From Caldifarciminota bacterium (GTDB lineage: Bacteria > WOR-3 > Hydrothermia > UBA1063 > CAJXJZ01): 5,785 nt of DNA. Below the pieces are notes generated by a model that was not told the origin of the DNA, made no database searches, and was given only the letters and a program-made list of their open reading frames with translations. Both the position numbers and the translations under genes were made by a program. The stretch is from NCBI GenBank assembly GCA_027073945.1, contig JALTEL010000578.1, positions 1 through 5,785 on the forward strand, read 5' to 3'. Positions 1 through 5,785 of the stretch are shown here, in pieces; positions within the stretch are counted from its first letter, which is position 1, and every line of letters starts with the position of its first letter.

Positions 1-1252
1 TAAGAATCCATCTCAAAACGGGCACAACCCTGATTTTCACCTCGTCTATGGCTAACTCCTCCTGCCGGTCGTATGTAAGGATCATACCCTCTTTGAGATT
101 GAATCTCTTTGCGGCCTCCAGCAGTCCTTCAATCTCTCGCTCTCTGCTGCTTTCGTTGAGAAGATAGGAGACCTGTATCGCCTGCACGATTCCGTTCCCC
201 TCTTTGACAACGAAATCGCACTCCTTCTCCTCCGAATGGTAGTATATCTCTGCGCCTCTCCTCTTCAGTTCGAGAAAGACGAGATTTTCCAGAAGCCTTC
301 CCTTATCCGATGTGAAATTGAGGCCGACGATGCGGCTGAACGCCGGGTCTATGACATATATCTTTTTCGGAGAGTTCAGCTGTTTTCTGAGGGAGTAATC
401 GAATCTCTGGAGTTCGAAAAACATGTAGGGGCCGGAAAGGTATTCTATGTACTCCTTCACGGTTATGGAGTTTGAAAGGCCGAGGTCTGTCTTCAGGGAA
501 TTGTAGGTGAACGGGTGGGAGATATTGGTCATCAGTATGTTGACCAGTTCCTTGAACACCTTCTGCTTCTTTATGGCGTATCTGGAGATTATGTCCCTGT
601 AGAGTATGTTATCATAGAGGGTTCTGATATACTCGGTATCCCTGTTTTTCAGGTACTCCGGCAGGCCTCCGGTTACGAGATACTCATCAAAGAGTTTCAT
701 CAATTTTACCTTCTTTTCCGTGATGTAGTAGTCGTCTTTTTCGGGAACAACCCCTTTGAAGGCCAGAAACTCGGTGAAGGAGAACGGGTAGACCTCAAAG
801 GCCCTGTACCTGCCGGTCAGTTTTGTTCCGAGTTCGCTGCTCAGTAAGGACGCATTGGAGCCGGTGATTATTACCTTCTTCCCCTGATCCTGAAGCCGCC
901 TGACAAAGGCCTCGAACCGGGGAACATTCTGTATCTCGTCGAAGAAGAATGCCTGCGGGCTGTCGTAGACATCCACCAGAACCTCGTGCAGTTGCTCGAA
1001 ATCCGTGGCCGCAAAGTCCAGGAACCGCTCGTCCTCGAAGTTGACATACGCGAAGTGCCCCTTCTTACCCATGATCTGCCGGAGAAGCGTGGATTTTCCG
1101 CTTCGCCTGAGGCCGGTGAGGACAAGGACCCTGCTGTCATCGAACCAGCGGAGTATTTCCGGCAGGAGTTCGCGTTTCACGGTTTTTTCGTCCGGTTTAA
1201 GGTCGGCCTTCTGCTGGAGGACAACCTGTTTCATGGTTTCTTTTGTGGGCAT
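1..1252 (-). CDS. COG1373-type AAA+ ATPase with DUF4143 region and degenerate nuclease-like C-terminus (3' end cut by window edge)
   Basis: Reading from the ATG at 1252 gives 417 codons with no stop or frameshift up to the window edge; the last residues, VVPVLRWIL, look like the usual end of this family, so only one or a few codons are missing. Visible in order: a Walker A motif GLRRSGKST (residues 47-55), a Walker B FFFDEIQ (102-108), a sensor-like segment ITGSNASLL followed by LTGRY (129-149), PFSFTEFL (156-163), YLVTGGLPEYL (191-201), then a DUF4143-like region, and a C-terminal PD-(D/E)xK-like core with LLENLVFLEL (320-329) and ECDFVV (344-349). The usual ExK is replaced by QVS near 360-362, so nuclease activity is unlikely. 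The family is widespread and expanded in archaea, but its cellular role is not established. The start is supported by a promoter at leaderless spacing; Met7 is an alternative. Composition is richer in G+C than the genes to the right, suggesting it is not part of their operon. Confidence 0.9.
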   Translation of the reverse strand, partial: MPTKETMKQVVLQQKADLKPDEKTVKRELLPEILRWFDDSRVLVLTGLRRSGKSTLLRQIMGKKGHFAYVNFEDERFLDFAATDFEQLHEVLVDVYDSPQAFFFDEIQNVPRFEAFVRRLQDQGKKVIITGSNASLLSSELGTKLTGRYRAFEVYPFSFTEFLAFKGVVPEKDDYYITEKKVKLMKLFDEYLVTGGLPEYLKNRDTEYIRTLYDNILYRDIISRYAIKKQKVFKELVNILMTNISHPFTYNSLKTDLGLSNSITVKEYIEYLSGPYMFFELQRFDYSLRKQLNSPKKIYVIDPAFSRIVGLNFTSDKGRLLENLVFLELKRRGAEIYYHSEEKECDFVVKEGNGIVQAIQVSYLLNESSREREIEGLLEAAKRFNLKEGMILTYDRQEELAIDEVKIRVVPVLRWIL

Positions 1253-1290
1253 GCTAATTGGTAATTAGTAAAAGTACTTAAATGTTCTCA
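1253..1290 (-). promoter_or_regulatory. Archaeal-type promoter for the COG1373 ATPase, likely leaderless
   Basis: On the minus strand the box TTTAAGTA lies at 1282-1275, preceded by the purine-rich GAGAACA, which fits a BRE followed by a TATA box. The box centre is about 26 bases upstream of the A of the ATG at 1252. In archaea the TATA centre sits about 26-27 bases before the transcription start, so transcription would begin at the start codon itself. No Shine-Dalgarno-like GGAG or GGTG is seen before the ATG, in agreement with a leaderless message. The box is not a perfect consensus, so this is an inference from position and composition. Confidence 0.5.
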
Positions 1291-1302
1291 TTGGGAGTTA
1301 GT

Positions 1303-1330
1303 GGGGCGAGGGCAGATAACGGGTGGGGGG
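1303..1330 (+). other. G-run cluster with G-quadruplex potential
   Basis: Four G-runs of at least three lie on the plus strand: GGGG (1303-1306), GGG (1310-1312), GGG (1321-1323) and GGGGGG (1325-1330), with loops of 3, 8 and 1 bases. The 8-base loop is slightly longer than the usual limit of seven. The G-rich strand is the template strand for both flanking minus-strand genes, so any effect would be at the DNA level, between the operon end and the next promoter. Confidence 0.3.
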
Positions 1331-1441
1331 TATCTTAAGTCCGAGCGTAGCGAGGATTTGGGCGAAGGTGCGAAGCACCGTAGTCAGATACCCGCTTGTT
1401 GTCCGAGTGCGTTAGCACCGAGCAATCCTTTGAATTGCGAG
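1328..1441. repeat. Dyad-rich intergenic element with repeated CGAG...GAG modules
   Basis: This stretch holds an 8-bp perfect inverted repeat, GGGTATCT at 1328-1335 and AGATACCC at 1386-1393. Inside and beside it are smaller structures: CCGAGCGTAGCGAGG (1341-1355, with AGCG repeated directly), the hairpin GGTGC-GAA-GCACC (1367-1379), GTGC-GTTA-GCAC (1407-1418) and GCAAT-7nt-ATTGC (1422-1438). GTCCGAG occurs twice (1339-1345 and 1401-1407), each followed by a CG/TAGC/GAG arrangement, so modules 1 and 3 look like variants of one unit. It lies just after the stop of the ATPase partner gene and before the promoter of the COG1373 gene. It could be a dispersed intergenic repeat, a structured 3' UTR ending the operon, or an insertion scar. 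There is no U-tract after the hairpins in the operon's direction. Confidence 0.6.
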
Positions 1442-1456
1442 AGTCCCGAACCCCGC

Positions 1457-2851
1457 TCATCTCAATTCCCTCGTAATTTTCTTCTTTAATTCTTTTACAG
1501 TTTCAATGGCATATTTAACTTCATTCCTATACTTCGGTCTAGGATCATAATGAACGGCGGGATTCAACAATATTTGTTTGTAGGTGTCAACTCTTCTAGC
1601 TAATGTTTTGGATCTTTGGAGTTCGTCTTTTACGATGTTCCATACATCTTCAATTTTAGTAGTTTCAAATTTAATTTTTAATCCCTTTTTCTTGGCATAT
1701 TTTTTAATCTGTCTCTCAAATTCAAGTCTAACATAAAGTGCTGATGCGGGAAAATCACTAGCTTGCCAATACTGTTCAGCTTTTTCTAAATAATCTCCAC
1801 TCTCTACACCAACTATAAAAGGCAGAACTCCGTTATCTGTATGCTTTATCGTTAATCTTAGAAATTCCCATTTTGCACCATCCAAATAATTTTTCATAAG
1901 GTTGAACCAGTTTTCATCAAAAGTGGTGATTATTATTTGGTACTCATCTTCAAAATCTCTTTGAAGGATTTCCAAAAGTGGAATTCTTAAGTTCATATCA
2001 AGTCCTATAACTACATCATCTAAAAGAAGCAATTTATATGGTGAAACATTAAATTTTTTGTAGTAGGCAAGGAAAAGCCCGAGTGCTATGGCATTAAGTC
2101 TTCCTTCGTTTAAATAGTTGAGAATATTCCTGACATCTTTTCCGTTCCACTTAACTTTAAAATCTAAACTTCCCAGTTTTTCAATAGAACATTCCACTTC
2201 TATATCATCACCGGTTAAAATCCTTATGTATTTATTCCATTTATCTTTTATTTCTGAGAAAATTTTGTTTATCTCTTCTTTTATTGATTTCTCCTTCTCT
2301 TCTATTCTTTTCTTTGCTCTTGGGCTTTCTTTTTTCAGTTTTTTAAGATCCTCAAGTTCTTGTAATAGGGTTCTCTCTCTTTTTGGTGGGATTAGATAAT
2401 AAGCCATAATTTTTCTGATAAACAAATCGTAAAAATCTTCATCTGTTTTCATGTCATAAATTTTCATAAGTCTTCTATAGCCCAGTATGCTTGTAGATCT
2501 GGATAATGCTTCAAGATATGTTTTCTCTTCGGATGAGTACTTATCAGGGTCTGTAATCAATACATTTTTCTCTACTCCCCTCTCAGTTTTAAGAGATATA
2601 TCCCCTCCTGCAGTTCTTTTTATTGATATTTCAATCTCATTTTTCGTGAAAATATTTCTAAACTCTTCTAACTCTATCTTATTTGAAGCAGAATCAAAAA
2701 GTATCTTTAGGGCTTCCATAAGAGAACTCTTTCCTGCTCCATTCTCCCCATAGATAACAAGATTTTTTGCTTTTCTCCTGAAATCAACCGTTATCTCATT
2801 TGCGAAGCCTTTGAATCCTTTGATGGTGAGGGATTTTATTCCTGCACTCAT
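1457..2851 (-). CDS. ABC/SMC-like ATPase with C-terminal helical domain, possible PrrC/RloC-like effector, partner of the methyltransferase
   Basis: This 464-residue protein begins with the RecF/SMC-type opening IKSLTIKGFKGF. It has Walker A GENGAGKSS (35-43), a short charged coiled-coil arm (about 160-207), an ABC signature-like LNEGRLNAIALGLFLA (247-262), Walker B LLLLDDV (275-280) and a D-loop GLD (283-285). After the ATPase head comes a helical C-terminal domain (about 352-464) with ALYVRLEFER (371-380) and LNPAVHYD (429-436). R375-x3-E379 and H434 recall the Arg/Glu/His active-site residues of PrrC and RloC anticodon nucleases, whose heads are also ABC ATPases; the length is close to PrrC's roughly 400 residues and there is no long zinc-hook coiled coil as in RloC. 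The switch position, usually His in TTHD, is Phe311 (TTFD). The start follows the methyltransferase stop by two bases and has GGAGAG six bases upstream, so the two are co-transcribed and probably translationally coupled. The ATPase assignment is firm; the nuclease idea is inference, and a purely regulatory or DNA-structure-sensing ATPase is the alternative. Confidence 0.85.
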   Translation of the reverse strand: MSAGIKSLTIKGFKGFANEITVDFRRKAKNLVIYGENGAGKSSLMEALKILFDSASNKIELEEFRNIFTKNEIEISIKRTAGGDISLKTERGVEKNVLITDPDKYSSEEKTYLEALSRSTSILGYRRLMKIYDMKTDEDFYDLFIRKIMAYYLIPPKRERTLLQELEDLKKLKKESPRAKKRIEEKEKSIKEEINKIFSEIKDKWNKYIRILTGDDIEVECSIEKLGSLDFKVKWNGKDVRNILNYLNEGRLNAIALGLFLAYYKKFNVSPYKLLLLDDVVIGLDMNLRIPLLEILQRDFEDEYQIIITTFDENWFNLMKNYLDGAKWEFLRLTIKHTDNGVLPFIVGVESGDYLEKAEQYWQASDFPASALYVRLEFERQIKKYAKKKGLKIKFETTKIEDVWNIVKDELQRSKTLARRVDTYKQILLNPAVHYDPRPKYRNEVKYAIETVKELKKKITRELR

Positions 2852-2853
2852 TT

Positions 2854-5785
2854 TTATCTCTCCAGGGATCCGTATATCGCCTTAACCCACGGGTGCAATT
2901 TTATTAGGTAGAGCTTCTCGTTGAGTTTTTTATTGTTCTCAAGTTTTTCAAATACTTCTTTAATTGTTTCAAGCAATTCTTCTCTCTCTTTTTCAGGAAC
3001 TTCAAGAAGATTTTCAGGCAATTCTACATCCACAAGTTTATTATCAACAAATTGCCTTATGGAAACCTTCACTATATCACCAAGATATAGTTCATAAACA
3101 AGGCAGTCTATGAGGTTGTCAAAGTAGTCAATGATGTATCGGAGATGGTGGTCGCCCTTTGCAAAGTGGTTCTGATGGTGCTTGAGGAAAAGCATGTATT
3201 TGGCGAGAATCGTAAATGGTTTTTGCTCGTCTTTGGGAAGTCGAGGAAGTGGGAGAGATTCTATTTCGTAATTTCTTATATTGTTCTGTAGCGAGAACAA
3301 TTCAAATCTCCAGTTGAGCATCGTTGAATTCAAAAGTGCAATTAGAAAATTAGGATTTACACCATTGTCTAACTCAATTATGAACTTAATCGCATTTGTT
3401 ATCACATATCCTTTTCCCAGCGGTGCAAATCTAAGCCTTGGCTTTGAGGCTTTATTTATTGTGTTCCTACCTATAATCTTCTCTTTTTCTGCAACCACTT
3501 TTGCCTCTGGCTTCTTTTCAAAAAACTTTTCCTTATTCACGATCCACCGTGGTTTTGGTCCATTAGGATCAAGATTCACGAAATATCTATCAAGGTGTAT
3601 TCCTTTGATGAGCAAATCATCTCCCGGCTCATCGCTCATAAATTCTTTGTCAAATGTTTCATCTAAATGTCCTACTCCTATCTCACCAACTGGCAGAATC
3701 TCATCAGTGCCCTTAAACGGCGGATATTTTGAAATGTGCTTCAGGATTTCCCACTCTATTTTGGGATTATAAAACAGAGGTATTCTGTAATCATCGCCAG
3801 TTAATGATTTTAGTTCACTTCTCTTTATCTCTAAAAATTCAAGGGACGAAAGGGCAGTTTTTTCTTCCCTGCCTATATTTGTTTTTATTTTAATTAGGTA
3901 GTCTTCTATTGTTCTTTTAGTGTAGAATAGGATGCAAACCGCCTGAGTGTTGCCTACGAATACCCGTGTTCTCTCCGGAAATTCAAGAATCCTCTTTACT
4001 TCTGCATTTTCAAAAAACAATTTTCTTAGATTTTTAGAGTCGTTCTCTCCCAAAAAGGATGAAGGAAATATCATTGAAAGGTAGCCATTGCCTTTGATTA
4101 AATGATAACTTCTCTCTAAAAACAGTTTATACAAATTCAGATTCCCCACTTGATAAGAGTAAAGTTTTCCATAAACCGAGGAAAAGAAATCCTTTTCATC
4201 CTTGTCTTCAATTAGTTGTTTCAATCTGCCGTATGGCGGATTCCCCACCACCACATCAAACCCGCCTCTATCTAAAAACACCTCCGGGAATTCAAAGAAC
4301 CAGTGGAACATTTTCCTTTCCCACGGAAGTGATTTCGCTTTTTTTAGTTTATCAAGGTCAATATTGTGCTCTTCAGCGAACTTCACATCTAACTTTTGAT
4401 TGAATAAATCTGTAATTTTCCTTAAAAGCTCATTTAAAGGCACAGCATACTGAGAGTTGAGGGATGCTATGAGAATTTTTATGAGCTTTTCTTTTGTCTT
4501 TAAAACCTTCTCAAAGTCGTTCCAGTCAATGCTCTTCTTTGAAAGTATTTCATTTAGCGTTTCTACTTCTTTTACAATATCTCCTTCTATCTTCAGGCTT
4601 GTTGCTGTTTTTCTAAGATATGACTTCAGTTCAGCAACAACCTTTATTCTTTCAGTAATGTAATTTGCCGGTTCCTCTTGAGCGAATAAATCTAAACTTA
4701 ACTGTCCTTTTTTCTCCTCTTTCTCAGGCCTGACATAACCGATAAGCGAATTAGCTGCTCTTAAATTAAAATGAACATTTGGGAATCTAACAAAGATATC
4801 CTTCTCCTTGCCCACCTTGAAATGCTTTGCCAGTGTCAAAAACAGCCTTGCCCTTGCAACTTTAAGGGCTGAAGGGTTTATATCCACACCATAGATGTTC
4901 TTTGAAAGGATGATAAAGAACTTTACAAGGAGTCGGAACTTTTCATCATCTTTAATATCCAACAGTTCAATCTCTTCAATTTCTCCCTTCTCATTAGATG
5001 CAAGAATTGTAAAACCTTTCTTTAAACCTATCTCTCTGGCTTTTTCCCATATCTTCTCATAGATGCTAAGAAGGACATTTATGGCACTCTCAAGAAAGTG
5101 TCCGGAACCCACAGCAGGGTCAAGAATTTTAATCTCTTTAAGTTGCTCAAAAAGATAAATTAAGATTTCTTTATTTCCTTTCTCAACTGCCTGATCTATT
5201 GTCTCAAAATCTTCTCCAAATTTTTCGTTAACCCTGTCCAAGAGATATGGTTCTATTGTATTTTTGCAGATGTATGATGTTATTTCTTCAGGGGTGTAAT
5301 AAGCACCGAGTTTTTTCCTTTCCATATAGGTGATTAATTTCTCATAGATTGCCCCCAGAACGAACTCATCAATATTACCTTCAGTCCAGTCCCTGCTTTC
5401 GAAGAGATTCAAAAGCGGGACTTCATCACCCACCTTTTTGGGTGGTGTATTTATCAGAATATCCGTTAAGCCTTCTTTGTAGAAGCATTTATCAGGGATG
5501 GATATGGCTTTCCTTTGCTCTCCGTTTATGAAGACAGCAGGACCCACAACTACAACTTTCCCAACTTTATCATCCTCATGATACTGCTCGCCAATGTTAT
5601 TACTTATTTTTTCAAAGAAATATGTGAGAAATTCATAATAGTTTTTGAATTCATCACCGAATAACTTTTTCTGCTTCAGTTCTTTGATTTTAGTTATGAA
5701 ATAATTTTTATCGTTATCGAAAAATCCTCTTTCTTGCAAATACCATAGGGTGAGCATCTGCATCATGAAGTTATCAACAAATTCC
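2854..5785 (-). CDS. Eco57I-type N6-adenine DNA methyltransferase / type IIG-like restriction-modification protein (N-terminus off window)
   Basis: The frame is open to the window edge: six more residues, EFVDNF, precede the first ATG at 5766. The sequence FVDNF-MMQMLTLWYLQERGFF matches the family's internal FLQ-KG helix, so the true start lies outside; 976 residues are visible. Numbering from the Met at 5766: LGAIYEKLI then GAYYTPEEI (154-162, motif X), ILDPAVGSGHFL (214-225, motif I, SAM binding), YGVDINPSALKVARARL (292-308, motif II region), a long charged helical stretch (about 365-480), FEFPEVF and FDVVVGNPPYG (491-513, catalytic NPPY of motif IV at 509-512), GYLSMIFPSSFL (561-572), and a TaqI-C-like target-recognition region (about 660-840, with LLIKGIHLDRYF and IIGRNTINKASKPRLRFAP). 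The C-terminal IDCLVYELY and LHPWVKAIYG are typical of this family. It should methylate adenine N6 in a specific DNA site. Type IIG members carry a nuclease at the N-terminus, which cannot be judged here, so it may be a restriction enzyme or a methyltransferase only. It is the first visible gene of the two-gene block. Confidence 0.9.
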   Translation of the reverse strand, partial: EFVDNFMMQMLTLWYLQERGFFDNDKNYFITKIKELKQKKLFGDEFKNYYEFLTYFFEKISNNIGEQYHEDDKVGKVVVVGPAVFINGEQRKAISIPDKCFYKEGLTDILINTPPKKVGDEVPLLNLFESRDWTEGNIDEFVLGAIYEKLITYMERKKLGAYYTPEEITSYICKNTIEPYLLDRVNEKFGEDFETIDQAVEKGNKEILIYLFEQLKEIKILDPAVGSGHFLESAINVLLSIYEKIWEKAREIGLKKGFTILASNEKGEIEEIELLDIKDDEKFRLLVKFFIILSKNIYGVDINPSALKVARARLFLTLAKHFKVGKEKDIFVRFPNVHFNLRAANSLIGYVRPEKEEKKGQLSLDLFAQEEPANYITERIKVVAELKSYLRKTATSLKIEGDIVKEVETLNEILSKKSIDWNDFEKVLKTKEKLIKILIASLNSQYAVPLNELLRKITDLFNQKLDVKFAEEHNIDLDKLKKAKSLPWERKMFHWFFEFPEVFLDRGGFDVVVGNPPYGRLKQLIEDKDEKDFFSSVYGKLYSYQVGNLNLYKLFLERSYHLIKGNGYLSMIFPSSFLGENDSKNLRKLFFENAEVKRILEFPERTRVFVGNTQAVCILFYTKRTIEDYLIKIKTNIGREEKTALSSLEFLEIKRSELKSLTGDDYRIPLFYNPKIEWEILKHISKYPPFKGTDEILPVGEIGVGHLDETFDKEFMSDEPGDDLLIKGIHLDRYFVNLDPNGPKPRWIVNKEKFFEKKPEAKVVAEKEKIIGRNTINKASKPRLRFAPLGKGYVITNAIKFIIELDNGVNPNFLIALLNSTMLNWRFELFSLQNNIRNYEIESLPLPRLPKDEQKPFTILAKYMLFLKHHQNHFAKGDHHLRYIIDYFDNLIDCLVYELYLGDIVKVSIRQFVDNKLVDVELPENLLEVPEKEREELLETIKEVFEKLENNKKLNEKLYLIKLHPWVKAIYGSLER
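2858..2863 (-). promoter_or_regulatory. Ribosome binding site of the partner ATPase
   Basis: GGAGAG on the minus strand lies six bases before the ATG at 2851. It overlaps the last codons of the methyltransferase gene, whose TAA is two bases before that ATG. This spacing fixes the start and points to translational coupling. Confidence 0.75.

Noticed and set aside
236..1268. Several plus-strand open frames of 79-110 codons and a minus-strand frame at 871-1140
   Set aside because: They lie wholly or almost wholly inside the COG1373 gene in other frames, show no recognisable motifs and have low-complexity or arginine/serine-rich translations typical of shadows.
1268..1276. TTTT run on the minus strand as an archaeal terminator of the two-gene block
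   Set aside because: Only four T residues, about 180 bases after the stop codon and inside the spacing between the next gene's TATA box and its start, so chance occurrence is more likely.
1328..1441. CRISPR array
   Set aside because: The repeated modules are few, differ in sequence and are not regularly spaced with unique spacers of one length.
1339..1456. tRNA or other known structured RNA
   Set aside because: A GGTTCGGGACTC-like stretch on the minus strand resembles a T-arm loosely, but no acceptor, D or anticodon arms fit around it.
1301..1489. Plus-strand open frame of 62 codons across the spacer
   Set aside because: It reads through the dyads and the antisense end of the ATPase gene, begins in a G-rich run, and has no ribosome site or family resemblance.
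2118..5531. Plus-strand open frames antisense to the ATPase and methyltransferase genes, up to 163 codons
   Set aside because: Rich in Ser, Phe and Leu as expected from the reverse strand of lysine- and glutamate-rich genes; no motifs.

Overview
The window holds the end-to-end remains of two minus-strand transcription units. A three-part picture emerges: (1) at the left, a nearly complete COG1373-type AAA+ ATPase gene (positions 1-1252), cut by the window edge one or a few codons before its stop; (2) a 204-base intergenic stretch (1253-1456) packed with small dyads; (3) a tightly coupled two-gene block, an Eco57I-type DNA adenine methyltransferase / restriction-modification protein (2854-5785, N-terminus off the window) followed two bases later by an ABC/SMC-like ATPase with an extra C-terminal helical domain (1457-2851). 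No plus-strand gene is credible.

The host is probably an archaeon, inferred and not certain. The COG1373 gene has no Shine-Dalgarno sequence, but a TTTAAGTA box with a purine-rich stretch before it is centred about 26 bases upstream of its ATG. That is the geometry of an archaeal promoter giving a leaderless mRNA. All three genes use AGA/AGG arginine and ATA isoleucine codons freely, which is common in archaea and thermophiles. The second gene of the block has a good GGAG ribosome site, so both start types occur. I cannot name the genus.

Base composition changes across the window. The COG1373 gene and the dyad region are close to half G+C by eye, whereas the two-gene block is clearly A+T-rich (a sampled line is about 37% G+C). 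This fits a mobile defence cassette inserted in a richer chromosome, with the dyad-rich spacer lying at the boundary.

The working hypothesis is that the two-gene block is a defence unit. The methyltransferase carries complete N6-adenine motifs (GAYYTPEE, DPAVGSG, NPPY) and a TaqI-like specificity region. The partner ATPase has an R-x3-E ... N-x3-H arrangement in its C-terminal domain that recalls the PrrC/RloC anticodon nucleases, which are also linked to restriction-modification loci. If that resemblance is real, the partner would be an RNase effector guarding or backing up the restriction system. The resemblance rests on motif reading only.
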